The notes under the pieces are model-generated. The model was not told the DNA's origin. It did no database searches and saw only the letters and a program-made list of their open reading frames with translations. 64,000 bases of DNA from Acinetobacter sp. SFB (lineage in GTDB: Bacteria; Pseudomonadota; Gammaproteobacteria; Pseudomonadales; Moraxellaceae): positions 368,431 to 432,430 of the forward strand of contig NZ_LSZH01000012.1 of the NCBI RefSeq assembly GCF_001647545.1, read 5' to 3'. Below, piece by piece: positions 45,464-54,807 of this stretch (its first letter is position 1; every line of letters starts with the position of its first letter). Both the position numbers and the translations under genes were made by a program.

Positions 45464-46693
45464 TTATTCCGAATTTGTTTTATTGACAGGATTTAAGATA
45501 TTCAAAATCGCTTGAACAGGATCTTCGCTATTTCCTGCAAGCAATTTCTTGTGCATGGTAATGTGCTGCATGGCCTGAATTTGTGCAGTTTCAACATTCA
45601 TCAGTTTTTCAATTTCAGCCGCCAAATTTTCCGGCGTTGCATCACTTTGAATCAATTCCCGAATGATTTTTTTACCTGCAATAATATTCGGTAAAGAATA
45701 ATAAGGAATTTTAATCAGGAATTTGATCACCACATACGTCAGCCAATTCAATTTATAAAATGTCACCATCGGACGGTGTACCAGCATTGCTTCTAAAGTA
45801 GCCGTACCTGATGCCAAGGCCACAATATTTGAGGCATTCATGACCTGACGACCAATTTTTGATTCCGTATCTGTATTTTCCATCAAGCAAACTTTAGCGA
45901 CAAAATCAGCAGGATAGTGTTGTAGCAATGCTTCAATCTGCTGCTTGCGTGCATCATTAATCGCAGGAATCAGAAACACATATTCAGGGTGCTTATGACT
46001 AATTATTTGGGCTGCATCCAGTACCAACGGTCCCAGTCTTTCAATTTCACCCCGGCGGCTCCCCGGTAAAAGTGCGATATGTTTATGTTCAACATTCAAG
46101 CCGAGTTCTTGCTTGGCTTCAATCAGTGGATTTGTGAGCGGCAGTTGACTTGCCAATGGATGACCGACAAACGCAGCAGGAACATCGAATTGTTTATAAA
46201 AAGCTTTTTCAAATGGAAATAAACACAGCACCAGATCTATGCTGGCTTTAATGCCATGTACCCGTCCTTGACGCCATGCCCAAACTGAAGGACTGACATA
46301 TTGCACGGTTTTAATCGGTAAATTATGCTGTTTTAAGCTTTTAGATAAACGTAGATTAAAGTCTGGCGCATCAATACCGACAAACACATCGACCGGATCT
46401 TTAGTCCATGTCTCCACCAAGCCATCACGGACTGCGAAGAGCTTTTTAATATCTTTTAAGACTTCAACAATGCCCATGACCGATAAAATATCCATCGGAT
46501 AATAGCTTTTGAAGCCTTCTGCAATCATTTGCGGCCCACCGATGCCTTCAAATTCGGCATCAATTCCTTGCTCACGAAAACTACGGATGAGTTTAGCGCC
46601 AAGCGTATCTCCAGACACCTCTCCAACCACGATACCGATTTTAAGCTTCCGATTTTGCAAGTGTTTATCCTCAAATTTTTTAAAGTTTAACAT
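45464..46693 (-). CDS. lpxB: Lipid-A-disaccharide synthase
   Basis: A 409-residue glycosyltransferase (GT19) joining UDP-diacylglucosamine and lipid X at the inner membrane. GEVSGDTLGAKLIRSF, GGPQMIAEGF, SPSVWAWRQGR and LLPGSRRGEIERL are the family blocks. The N-terminus is ~17 residues longer than usual; an in-frame TTG after GAGG inside it could be the true start. The usual lpxA/fabZ neighbours are absent here. Confidence 0.93.
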   Translation of the reverse strand: MLNFKKFEDKHLQNRKLKIGIVVGEVSGDTLGAKLIRSFREQGIDAEFEGIGGPQMIAEGFKSYYPMDILSVMGIVEVLKDIKKLFAVRDGLVETWTKDPVDVFVGIDAPDFNLRLSKSLKQHNLPIKTVQYVSPSVWAWRQGRVHGIKASIDLVLCLFPFEKAFYKQFDVPAAFVGHPLASQLPLTNPLIEAKQELGLNVEHKHIALLPGSRRGEIERLGPLVLDAAQIISHKHPEYVFLIPAINDARKQQIEALLQHYPADFVAKVCLMENTDTESKIGRQVMNASNIVALASGTATLEAMLVHRPMVTFYKLNWLTYVVIKFLIKIPYYSLPNIIAGKKIIRELIQSDATPENLAAEIEKLMNVETAQIQAMQHITMHKKLLAGNSEDPVQAILNILNPVNKTNSE

Positions 46694-46884
46694 AGCTGAT
46701 CTTTCAGATTAATCATGATAGTGGTGCAAAGCTATTTTTTCTCATCAGAAATGAAGCTTCAATCGTGCCTAATCAACGCCATTTTCTATTTCTTTTTTTA
46801 GAATAAGCAAATCAATAATCAAGACAACGACTTATATGAAAAAGTCATAACATATGCACGTTTTTTGATATTTGGCATATAACC

Positions 46885-47775
46885 ATGTTTGGTCCACTCG
46901 AATTTATTTTAGCAGGTGTTTTGGTCGGTTTCTGTGTCGGAATTACGGGTGTTGGCGGTGGTTCATTAATGACCCCCATCCTGATTAGCCTGTTTAGAAT
47001 CGAGCCTCACATTGCTATTGGAACAGACTTACTCTATGCCGCAATTTCTAAATTCTGCGGATCTTTAGTGCATGCAAAAAAAATGAATATTGTCTGGCCA
47101 ATTGTGATCTGGCTTGCAGTGGGAAGTATTCCGGCCTCGCTTGCAACACATTGGGTTTTAGACAATTACCTGAGTCAATCAAGTAGCTACAAAGCTGTTT
47201 TGACCATGGTATTGGGCTTTATGTTGACCTTAACCGGTGTGTCAATCATGTTCCGCGGTCACATTGAACGCTTCTTTAACAAGTTCCGTAAAGATGAAGC
47301 TCTGGATATGTCGCAGGATTTAGAAAAGGTCAACTTTAGGGCGAAAGACAAACGTGCATATATTGTGATTATGGGTATTGTCCTGGGTGTGTTTGTCACT
47401 CTTTCTTCAGTCGGTGCAGGTGCATTCGGCATTATGGCACTGGTGTTGATGTTTCCGAATTTACCGATGATCCGTATTATTGGTTCCGATGTGGTCCATG
47501 CCGTGCTTTTGACTTTAGTCGCAGGTCTTGGACACATGAGCTCGGGTAATGTAGATTTACATTTACTTGGATGGTTGTTAGTCGGTTCAATTCCTGCCAT
47601 TGTGGTTGGAACTTTAATCAGCTCCCGCCTGCCAGAAAAAATTATCCGTAAGATTCTCGGGATTACCCTCTTTGCATTAGGCATGAATTTCATACTTCAT
47701 CCGGTAAAAGCAAAACCTGTTGAAAAACCTGCAACTGCCATGATTTCAACTGTTGAAAATTTAAACCACGGTTAA
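46885..47775 (+). CDS. TauE/SafE-family permease
   Basis: A 296-residue membrane protein with eight or nine helices, two repeated halves (GITGVGGGSLMTPIL and SSVGAGAFGIMALVL). The family exports sulfite or sulfoacetate-type anions or imports others; the substrate cannot be told. No ribosome-binding site is obvious before the ATG. Standalone. Confidence 0.87.
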   Translation: MFGPLEFILAGVLVGFCVGITGVGGGSLMTPILISLFRIEPHIAIGTDLLYAAISKFCGSLVHAKKMNIVWPIVIWLAVGSIPASLATHWVLDNYLSQSSSYKAVLTMVLGFMLTLTGVSIMFRGHIERFFNKFRKDEALDMSQDLEKVNFRAKDKRAYIVIMGIVLGVFVTLSSVGAGAFGIMALVLMFPNLPMIRIIGSDVVHAVLLTLVAGLGHMSSGNVDLHLLGWLLVGSIPAIVVGTLISSRLPEKIIRKILGITLFALGMNFILHPVKAKPVEKPATAMISTVENLNHG

Positions 47776-47880
47776 ACTATCTATTCGATTAATCTGTTTT
47801 TTTCACGGTTTTATTGGTGTTTAGTATAGCAACTCACTGGTTAAATCGTGTTATATTCGGGCTACTAAAAAAACTTTTGT

Positions 47881-48993
47881 ATGATCAAACCAGTGACGGC
47901 AATGAATACACTACAGTCAAATCCTATTACCCAATCAGACATCGACAACGTGAATGTACAAAGCATTCAGCCTCTTGTAACTCCTGCTGAATTAAAAAAA
48001 GAGTTACCTTTGACTGAGCATGCCTATCAAACAGTTCTGAAAGGTCGTGAAACCATTCGCAATATCCTAGATGGTAAAGACAAACGTCTATTTGTGGTGA
48101 TTGGCCCTTGCTCAATTCACGATACGGTTGCTGCACATGAATATGCAAATCGTCTAAAGGTTTTAAGCGAAAAAGTTAAAGACACCCTGTATATCGTGAT
48201 GCGCGTTTATTTTGAAAAACCGCGTACCACGGTAGGCTGGAAAGGTTTAATCAATGACCCTGACATGAATGACTCTTTCAACATTGAAAAAGGTCTTCGT
48301 ATTGGTCGTCAACTTTTGGTTGAATTAAATGAAAAAGGATTACCGTGTGCCACTGAAGCACTTGATCCTAACTCACCACAGTATTACCAAGATTTAATTT
48401 CATGGTCAGCGATTGGTGCACGTACTACCGAAAGCCAGACGCATCGTGAAATGTCTTCAGGTTTATCTTCACCTGTTGGTTTCAAAAATGGTACTGATGG
48501 CGGATTAACCGTAGCTACCAATGCCATGCAATCGGTTAAACACGGTCATAGCTTCCTCGGTCTGAATGATCAAGGTCAGGTTTCTGTGATTCGTACCAGC
48601 GGTAATCCATATGGACATGTGGTACTTCGTGGTGGTAATGGCAAACCAAACTATGATGCAGGTTCTGTTGCAGAAGCGGAAAATGCTTTAGCGAAAGCCA
48701 AAGTGAGCAACAAAATCATGATTGATGCCAGTCATGCCAACTCAAACAAAGACCCGTACTTACAACCGCTGGTATTGAAAAACATCACAGAACAAATTCT
48801 GGATGGTAACAAATCCATTGTAGGTTTGATGGTTGAAAGTCATCTTAAAGGCGGTCGTCAAGATATTCCTAACAATTTGGATGATCTTGAATACGGCAAA
48901 TCAGTGACTGATGGCTGTATCGATTGGGAAACCACTGAAAAAGCCCTACTCGATATGCATGAAGCACTTAAAGACGTTTTATCAAATCGCTAA
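47881..48993 (+). CDS. aroG: DAHP synthase (class I), second isozyme
   Basis: A 370-residue homologue of the 5.8 kb gene and same reaction. It carries VVIGPCSIHD, MRVYFEKPRTTVGWKG, ARTTESQTHREM, GFKNGTDGG and SVTDGCIDWE. The N-terminal extension of ~20 residues differs from the other copy. An in-frame ATG at 47902 is an alternative start. The upstream region is short (105 bases) with no leader ORF, hairpin cascade or terminator, so its control must differ. Feedback specificity cannot be assigned from the sequence. Confidence 0.94.
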   Translation: MIKPVTAMNTLQSNPITQSDIDNVNVQSIQPLVTPAELKKELPLTEHAYQTVLKGRETIRNILDGKDKRLFVVIGPCSIHDTVAAHEYANRLKVLSEKVKDTLYIVMRVYFEKPRTTVGWKGLINDPDMNDSFNIEKGLRIGRQLLVELNEKGLPCATEALDPNSPQYYQDLISWSAIGARTTESQTHREMSSGLSSPVGFKNGTDGGLTVATNAMQSVKHGHSFLGLNDQGQVSVIRTSGNPYGHVVLRGGNGKPNYDAGSVAEAENALAKAKVSNKIMIDASHANSNKDPYLQPLVLKNITEQILDGNKSIVGLMVESHLKGGRQDIPNNLDDLEYGKSVTDGCIDWETTEKALLDMHEALKDVLSNR

Positions 48994-49001
48994 GAGATTT
49001 A

Positions 49002-49030
49002 AAACGCCATCTTGATTGATGGCGTTTCTA
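49002..49030 (+). terminator. Terminator of the second DAHP synthase gene
   Basis: AAACGCCATC / GATGGCGTTT, 10-bp stem, 6-base loop, then TCTACTTT. Confidence 0.8.
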
Positions 49031-49057
49031 CTTTAACCTTAGGAAAAGTTTTATCTT

Positions 49058-49582
49058 ATGAATGAAATTGAAAATGTATTAAGCCATATCGAGAATTTCC
49101 AGTTTATTCACGAGCACCTATTCACCTCAGCTCAACCCACTGCTGAACAGTTGAAACTGATTAAAGAATATGGCGTAACCACGATTGTGAATCTGGGATT
49201 ATCTGATGCAGAGCAGCATTTAGATCATGAAGATAAAATTTGTCTAAATTTAGGCTTGAATTATATTCAACTGCCGATTTCTGCAGAAACACCGTCTGAT
49301 GACCAATGTTTACTGGCACTAGACATGCTGGCGCATTTAGTGCAAGAACGAATGGTCTGGGTGCATTGCAGCAAAAACTATCATGTCAGTAGTTTGATGT
49401 ACTTATATCGTCAATACTATATGGATATGGACATGCCTATGGCGCAGGAACTCATGCATAGCATTTGGGAACCAAATGAAACCTGGACCGGTCTCATCCA
49501 TGCAGTAGCCTTACAACTGCAAGGTCGTAAAGCCACCAAAGAATTACAACAGTCGCTGATCCATCCCGATCATTTTGGCTGA
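49058..49582 (+). CDS. Tyrosine-phosphatase-like protein with altered P-loop
   Basis: A 174-residue protein of the DSP/DUF442-like phosphatase family: [24 protein letters not shown] at the N-terminus and a P-loop [12 protein letters not shown] (C104). In relatives I recall, the loop reads HCxxNxRVS; here the Arg position is H109, so phosphatase activity is doubtful. Overlaps the convergent ispF by 13 bases. Confidence 0.7.
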   Translation: MNEIENVLSHIENFQFIHEHLFTSAQPTAEQLKLIKEYGVTTIVNLGLSDAEQHLDHEDKICLNLGLNYIQLPISAETPSDDQCLLALDMLAHLVQERMVWVHCSKNYHVSSLMYLYRQYYMDMDMPMAQELMHSIWEPNETWTGLIHAVALQLQGRKATKELQQSLIHPDHFG

Positions 49583-50070
49583 TGTGAAATCAAAACTATT
49601 GCAGTTGATAAAATTCCTTCTTCACGTCCGGTAAAGCCTAATTTTTCTGTGGTTGTGGCTTTAACGCTAATTTGTGTGACATGCACATCCAGAACATCTG
49701 CAATACTTTGACGCATTTCCAGATTATGTTTTGCCAGTTTTGGACGCTCACACGCCACTATAATATCGGCATTATTTAACACGTAACCACGATCCAAAAT
49801 TAACTGATAAACATGCTTAAGCAATACCCGGCTGTCCGCTCCCTTAAATTTCGCATCGGTATCGGGAAAATGCTGTCCGATGTCGCCTAAAGCCAAAGCA
49901 CCCAACAAAGCATCACATAGCGCGTGCAATACTACATCGCCATCCGAATGTGCCTTTAAGCCTTGGGTATGGGGAATTTTAATCCCTGCTAAAGTTACAA
50001 AATCACCTTCTTCAAAGGCGTGTACATCCATTCCCTGACCAATTCGAATTTGTGCGACCACTTTAAGCAT
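49570..50070 (-). CDS. ispF: 2-C-methyl-D-erythritol 2,4-cyclodiphosphate synthase
   Basis: A 166-residue enzyme of the non-mevalonate isoprenoid pathway. Zn ligands D15 and H17 lie in [27 protein letters not shown] and the final [17 protein letters not shown] are diagnostic. AAGG abuts ATG 50070, so GTG 50061, spaced 8 bases, may be the true start. ispD is not adjacent. Confidence 0.95.
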   Translation of the reverse strand: MLKVVAQIRIGQGMDVHAFEEGDFVTLAGIKIPHTQGLKAHSDGDVVLHALCDALLGALALGDIGQHFPDTDAKFKGADSRVLLKHVYQLILDRGYVLNNADIIVACERPKLAKHNLEMRQSIADVLDVHVTQISVKATTTEKLGFTGREEGILSTAIVLISHQPK

Positions 50071-50157
50071 CCTTAAGAAATAAATGATTGAAATGTTGTA
50101 TTCACGCTTTCTATTTCGCTATAGTTACAGCAGCGCAACATAGTGAAATTATAAGCG

Positions 50158-50811
50158 ATGATGCTGGTGAATACCGAAATTAATCTCATTAAAATATTAG
50201 GCACATTATTCAGTATTGGCTGTTTGTGCTCAACTGTGGCTCATGCTCAAAAAATCGACTGTTCTCGCCTGAACACCTCGTCAATGAAACAGATTTGTGC
50301 TGAAAATTTTGCCGAATCGCGAGAGAAATTAAGCAATCATTATATAACGGCTTTTTTGGTCAGTGATGCCCCGGTTCACTTATTGGAAGATACCCAGACT
50401 TTATGGTTTAAGCGTTTACAGCAATGTAAAAGTCTGGATTGTTATAAGCAACAATTTGAATTGCGTATTGATGACCTGAATTTTTATACCTCGTTAAATC
50501 AGAGTTTAACCAATCATTATTTAAAATTTGAAAATGGCCATATTGCCAGTCAACCCATACATTTACAGGTTCATCAACTTACCAAAGATAAAATTAAAAT
50601 TGAAGGCATCGCCTACCGAAATCCAAACAATAAACTAGAAACACAAACTATTCCTTTCTTGGCTTATACAACACCCGATAAGAAAAGTGAAATCATGGAT
50701 AACGAACATGATTGCAAATATCAGTTCGATTTTAATAAAGCAATTTTGTCGGTGAAAACTGAACAGAAAGGTTGTGAGCGTTTTGTGGGTGTCTATCGGA
50801 TTTATGATTAA
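50158..50811 (+). CDS. Secreted cysteine-containing protein, LprI/DUF1311-like
   Basis: A 217-residue protein with a signal peptide ending near AHA. The N-terminal mature part CSRLNTSSMKQICAENFAESREKL ... LWFKRLQQCKSLDCYKQQFELRI resembles the DUF1311/LprI lysozyme-inhibitor fold with paired cysteines. A ~100-residue C-terminal beta-rich part follows that I cannot assign. Periplasmic. Related in its first half to the 55.9 kb protein. Confidence 0.68.
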   Translation: MMLVNTEINLIKILGTLFSIGCLCSTVAHAQKIDCSRLNTSSMKQICAENFAESREKLSNHYITAFLVSDAPVHLLEDTQTLWFKRLQQCKSLDCYKQQFELRIDDLNFYTSLNQSLTNHYLKFENGHIASQPIHLQVHQLTKDKIKIEGIAYRNPNNKLETQTIPFLAYTTPDKKSEIMDNEHDCKYQFDFNKAILSVKTEQKGCERFVGVYRIYD

Positions 50812-50859
50812 TTTTTGAATACATTCAGTGGTTTTGGAAATTGACTGTTAGCTAATTTT

Positions 50860-51279
50860 TTATTGCTTAACATACAGATTCATTTTTTTCTTGATCAAAT
50901 CCAGAGCTTGTACATATTTGAAAGGTAAATCTGGAATGTTATATGCATTAATATTTTGCCAGAAAAACTCAAAACGATGCCCATAATCGTCTAATGTTTC
51001 ATAACTCCACTGATCCTTTAAATTTTGATTTGAGGTATCACAAAAAATAAAGTACCACGTTTGATTGCTTATTTGGTGTGACCCCCAATCATAACAATGT
51101 TGCTCTTCCACAACGATCCCCGATTCTTCATACAATTCACGTATAGCGGCCTGAAAGATGGGTTCTGATTTCTCAATTGTACCTTTTACAAGTTGAATAC
51201 CCGCTGTCGGATGTTTGAAAAGTAAAACTTCCAATATATGATTTTTTTCCCGAAGAATTACTGGACAAACTTTACTCAT
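50860..51279 (-). CDS. NUDIX hydrolase
   Basis: A 139-residue NUDIX protein. The box GTIEKSEPIFQAAIREL plus YEESGI fits GX5EX7REUXEEXGU exactly. I start at ATG 51279; the frame continues to 51354 without family similarity. It hydrolyses some nucleoside-diphosphate-linked compound; substrate unknown. Between dadA-like and LprI-like genes, no operon evidence. Confidence 0.83.
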   Translation of the reverse strand: MSKVCPVILREKNHILEVLLFKHPTAGIQLVKGTIEKSEPIFQAAIRELYEESGIVVEEQHCYDWGSHQISNQTWYFIFCDTSNQNLKDQWSYETLDDYGHRFEFFWQNINAYNIPDLPFKYVQALDLIKKKMNLYVKQ

Positions 51280-51372
51280 GATCTTACATTTCACGAAAAT
51301 CTTTTGATAATCATATATAAGACTGGCAAAAAAATGCAACATATCACGTTGCACTTTTTAGTTTCTATGTAA

Positions 51373-52617
51373 TTAAACCGGATGTTGTGAAGCAACTTGC
51401 TGACTAATCATCACTGCAGTCGCTGCGGATAATGTCCAGCCCAAATGACCATGCCCTGTATTATAAAAAACCCGCTCACGTTTCCCGCGTCGAACAATTG
51501 GCATCATATTCGGCATCATCGGCCGTAAACCTGCCCAAGGCACTGCATTTTCCGTACTGATATCAAAATTTTTATTCACCCAATCGACCAAGGGCTGGAT
51601 TCTGTCTGCGCGAATATCGCGGTTATAACCATTAAATTCTGCCGTTCCTGCAACGCGTAATCGATCTGCACCTAACCTTGAAGTTACGATTTTCGAACTT
51701 TCATCCAGTAGGCTGACCCATGGAGCATTCTTGATGCTGTCTTCATTATTTAAATCTAGCGTAATTGAATAACCCTTGACTGGATATATATTGACTCGAT
51801 CGCCCAGTAAATTTGCCAAGTGATAACTTCCCACCCCTCCACATACCACTACAGCATCCGCTTCCAGTGATTCAACTAGCGCTACATCTAACAGCATATT
51901 TTCATTACTGGCACGGTAAAGCACAGTGATCCCTTTGGCATGATGTTTGACATCACTCACTTCCATACCGAATATATATTTCACACCATATTTTTCAGAT
52001 GCTTCGGCAAGCCCTTTGGTAAATTTATGAATATCGCCTGTGGCATCTCCGGGACAGTAAAAACCGCCATAATATTCACCCTTCAGACTTGGCTCTATGC
52101 TTTTAATTTCGCTGGGGGTAATGGCAATTCGCTCTAGACCACCATTAATCAGCAAAGTATTCACCCGAGTCGCCACGTCGTAATCCAGTTTGCTATGGTA
52201 AAAATGCAGAATTCCTCGCTTTTCCAAATCAAACTGAATATTTTCCTGTTCAGCCACAGCAAATAAACGTTCACGGGCCAATAGCGCCATTTTCACAGTA
52301 TCGCGAGTGTTGGCTTCATAATTTTTAATATTGCCAAGAAACTCCATTAACCAGCCATATTTATGCAAGTCAAATGAAGGATTGATTAACAACGGTGCAT
52401 TTTTATTCGACATCCACTTGATACCTTTCAGTACCGTGGCTTTTTGATTCCAGACTTCTGCATTACAAGCAGAAAGCTGTCCACCATTGGCAAATGAGGT
52501 TTCCATGGCAGGATACAAATGTTTATCCATCACAGTAACTTTATAGCCCAATTTTGCCAATTCATAAGCAGAGGTCACGCCAGTAATGCCTGCTCCAATC
52601 ACAACGATATGACACAT
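51373..52617 (-). CDS. dadA: FAD-dependent D-amino acid dehydrogenase-like protein, glycine-riboswitch controlled
   Basis: A 414-residue DadA-family flavoprotein: N-terminal dinucleotide fold VVIGAGITGVTSAYELAKLG, ANGGQLSACNAEVW and the C-terminal RPMMPNMMPIVRRG and NTGHGHLGWTLS. It oxidatively deaminates small D-amino acids or glycine and passes electrons to the respiratory chain. The start at ATG 52617 has AAGGAGAG. A tandem glycine riboswitch lies directly upstream, so glycine itself, or D-Ala derived from it, is the likely signal and possibly the substrate. The alanine racemase usual beside dadA is missing. Confidence 0.88.
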   Translation of the reverse strand: MCHIVVIGAGITGVTSAYELAKLGYKVTVMDKHLYPAMETSFANGGQLSACNAEVWNQKATVLKGIKWMSNKNAPLLINPSFDLHKYGWLMEFLGNIKNYEANTRDTVKMALLARERLFAVAEQENIQFDLEKRGILHFYHSKLDYDVATRVNTLLINGGLERIAITPSEIKSIEPSLKGEYYGGFYCPGDATGDIHKFTKGLAEASEKYGVKYIFGMEVSDVKHHAKGITVLYRASNENMLLDVALVESLEADAVVVCGGVGSYHLANLLGDRVNIYPVKGYSITLDLNNEDSIKNAPWVSLLDESSKIVTSRLGADRLRVAGTAEFNGYNRDIRADRIQPLVDWVNKNFDISTENAVPWAGLRPMMPNMMPIVRRGKRERVFYNTGHGHLGWTLSAATAVMISQQVASQHPV

Positions 52618-52669
52618 ACGACTCTCCTTGGAAATGTGTATACATTTCTTATGAGCCCCATCTGTCATT

Positions 52670-52842
52670 GATACCTGAGAGCTTCGATCATGACGTTAAA
52701 ATCTTAACGCTGACCATCCCCTTCGGTGAGCATAGGTTTTATATGCTTCTCTCCAGATTTTTGAAATTATTACAGTCCTTTTGCCTGAGAGTTTCCGGGG
52801 TCGTTGCTCCTTCGGCGTGTTCACAGAAGAACATCTCTCCTG
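52670..52842 (-). ncRNA. Tandem glycine riboswitch
   Basis: Two aptamers on the minus strand. The first runs from GGAGAG (52835-52840) through GCCGAAGGAGCAA to ACTCTCAGGCAAAAGGAC. The second runs from TGGAGAG through CACCGAAGGGG to CTCTCAGG (CTCAGG at 52674-52679). These are the gcvT-RNA consensus elements with the usual short linker. The segment before the dadA ribosome-binding site (GAAATG / CATTTC) may be the switch. Glycine normally turns expression on. Confidence 0.92.
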
Positions 52843-52872
52843 CAATAATTGCTTATATTAATATGAGCAAAT

Positions 52873-52901
52873 TTTGTACCATTCGCGAGCATTAAATTCA
52901 A
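52873..52901 (-). promoter_or_regulatory. Probable promoter of the riboswitch-dadA transcript
   Basis: Minus-strand TTGAAT (52896-52901), 17-base spacer, TACAAA (52873-52878), about 30 bases before the first aptamer. Confidence 0.5.
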
Positions 52902-52987
52902 TTATTTGTTAAACAGTGTTATTACAATAAAAATAAATATTTTTTTCAATCACTTAAAATTAAAACCAATTTGATTTTATTTTTTAA

Positions 52988-52999
52988 CTTAGGCTATTT
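52988..52999 (+). repeat. CTTAGGCTATTT repeat, copy 4
   Basis: Exact copy in the gap between the GNAT gene and the dadA promoter. Confidence 0.6.
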
Positions 53000-53031
53000 A
53001 CTGATGAGATATACTGTTTTGAACATTTAAT

Positions 53032-53574
53032 CTATATTGCTTTTAGCACCAACTTAGACATATGTTGTAATCGCAGATCGATCAACGGCTGCCCTACATT
53101 TGCATGAATGGGATAGGCCACTGTATGCTGGGTTTTAACATATCCACATCGTTCATAGTATTGAATCAGTTCAGTTCTGGCATCGAGTACGAACATTTCA
53201 TAATGGTTAAATGCTGGAAAAATTTCTAACGCCTTTTTTTCCGCATATTCTAAAATCTGTTTTCCAATACCCTGATTTTGCCAATCTGAAGCTACACAAA
53301 AAGTGCCTATTTCAATGCTATTTTGCTGAAAAGTTAAACCTATACATGCAACCATCTCAAATTTGAAATCTTCAATAATTTCAGCAACAGCTAAGTAAAA
53401 ATTCTGTTGCTCCAAAATATTCAATAACTGCTGTTGATTGATTCGATCTCCCGCGACAATATCCTGCTCACTGGTCCAACTAGAACCCGTATGCGTGCGA
53501 TATGCCTGATTAAGTAAAAGTACTAAATGGTCAATATCATCTGTACTTGCTCGTCTATATTGTAATTGATGCAT
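53032..53574 (-). CDS. GNAT-family N-acetyltransferase
   Basis: A 180-residue GNAT protein. Motif A (acetyl-CoA pyrophosphate loop) is CVASDWQNQGIGKQILEYA, followed by FVLDARTELIQYYERCGYV. Substrate unknown. Single gene, with its own gap on both sides. Confidence 0.82.
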   Translation of the reverse strand: MHQLQYRRASTDDIDHLVLLLNQAYRTHTGSSWTSEQDIVAGDRINQQQLLNILEQQNFYLAVAEIIEDFKFEMVACIGLTFQQNSIEIGTFCVASDWQNQGIGKQILEYAEKKALEIFPAFNHYEMFVLDARTELIQYYERCGYVKTQHTVAYPIHANVGQPLIDLRLQHMSKLVLKAI

Positions 53575-53642
53575 TATTTTTCTAAATATTTGAATTGAAA
53601 TAAAACTACCACAAAGTATTATCCAACAAAATTCTATCCATA

Positions 53643-53672
53643 AAAAAACCAGACTTAAAGTCTGGTTTTTTT
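53643..53672. terminator. Terminator after aroC
   Basis: AAAAAAACCAGAC / GTCTGGTTTTTTT, 13-bp stem, 5-base loop; strong in both directions, 38 bases after the aroC stop. Confidence 0.92.
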
Positions 53673-53709
53673 ATCATTACAGTTCGTCGCCTTAACGAGT
53701 TACTTAGGT

Positions 53710-54795
53710 TTAAATAGGTGCAAACGGCATAACCACATCAGCATTTTGTGCCCGATGACGCATGAAATGATCCATCAATACTATCGCAAACATGGCTTCC
53801 GCAATGGGTGTCGCACGAACGCCGACACAAGGGTCATGACGACCTTTGGTCAACACATCCGTATCTTCTCGGTCGATATTAATGGTTTTACCCGGCGTGG
53901 TAATACTGGCAGTGGGTTTCAGTGCAATTGCAACACGAATGGTTTGACCACTCGAAATACCACCGAGAATCCCACCGGCATGATTGGCCAGAAAACCCTC
54001 TGTGGTCAATTCATCCCGCGATTCATGACCAAACTGTTCAGCAACGCCAAAGCCATCACCAATTTCAACACCTTTAACCGCATTGATGCTCATCATGGCA
54101 TGTGCAATATCAGCATCTAGACGATCAAATACCGGCTCACCCCAACCCACTGGAACATTCTCAGCCAGAATTTCAAGCTTTGCACCACAACTGGTACCCT
54201 GTTCACGCAGTGAAGTCACTAGAGCTTCAAAACGTGGAACTGCATCCGCATCGCCACAGAAAAATGGATTATTTGGTACTTCATTCCAGTCCAGTGTATT
54301 GGCTTTTTCTGTACCAATTTGTGTTACATGACCACGAATGTTAATACCGAACTTTTCTGCCAGATATTTCTTCGCAATTGCACCCGCCGCCACACGCATT
54401 GCAGTTTCACGTGCGCTTGAGCGACCACCACCACGATAATCACGGAAACCATACTTTTGGGTATAGGTATAATCGGCGTGACCCGGACGGAAAGTTTGTG
54501 CAATATTGCCATAATCTTTCGATTTTTGATCTGTATTACGAATCAATAAACCAATCGATGTACCTGTGGTTTTACCTTCAAATAAACCAGAAATAATTTC
54601 GACTTCATCCGGTTCTTTACGCTGTGTAGCGAATTTAGAGGTGCCCGGTTTGCGGCGGTCTAAATCTTTTTGTAAATCTGCTTCAGTCAGTTCGATTCCA
54701 GGCGGCACACCATCGACAATTGCCATCAGGCCAACGCCATGAGATTCACCACAAGTCGTTACACGGAACAGTTGTCCAATACTATTACCTGCCAT
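53710..54795 (-). CDS. aroC: Chorismate synthase
   Basis: A 361-residue FMNH2-dependent enzyme making chorismate, the branch point to Phe, Tyr and Trp. [37 protein letters not shown] and GGISSGQTI are the three family signatures. Downstream of prmB by 12 bases, a common pairing in gammaproteobacteria. With the two DAHP synthases, it makes three shikimate-pathway genes in the window. Confidence 0.96.
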   Translation of the reverse strand: MAGNSIGQLFRVTTCGESHGVGLMAIVDGVPPGIELTEADLQKDLDRRKPGTSKFATQRKEPDEVEIISGLFEGKTTGTSIGLLIRNTDQKSKDYGNIAQTFRPGHADYTYTQKYGFRDYRGGGRSSARETAMRVAAGAIAKKYLAEKFGINIRGHVTQIGTEKANTLDWNEVPNNPFFCGDADAVPRFEALVTSLREQGTSCGAKLEILAENVPVGWGEPVFDRLDADIAHAMMSINAVKGVEIGDGFGVAEQFGHESRDELTTEGFLANHAGGILGGISSGQTIRVAIALKPTASITTPGKTINIDREDTDVLTKGRHDPCVGVRATPIAEAMFAIVLMDHFMRHRAQNADVVMPFAPI

Positions 54796-54807
54796 GTTCT
54801 CAACTCC

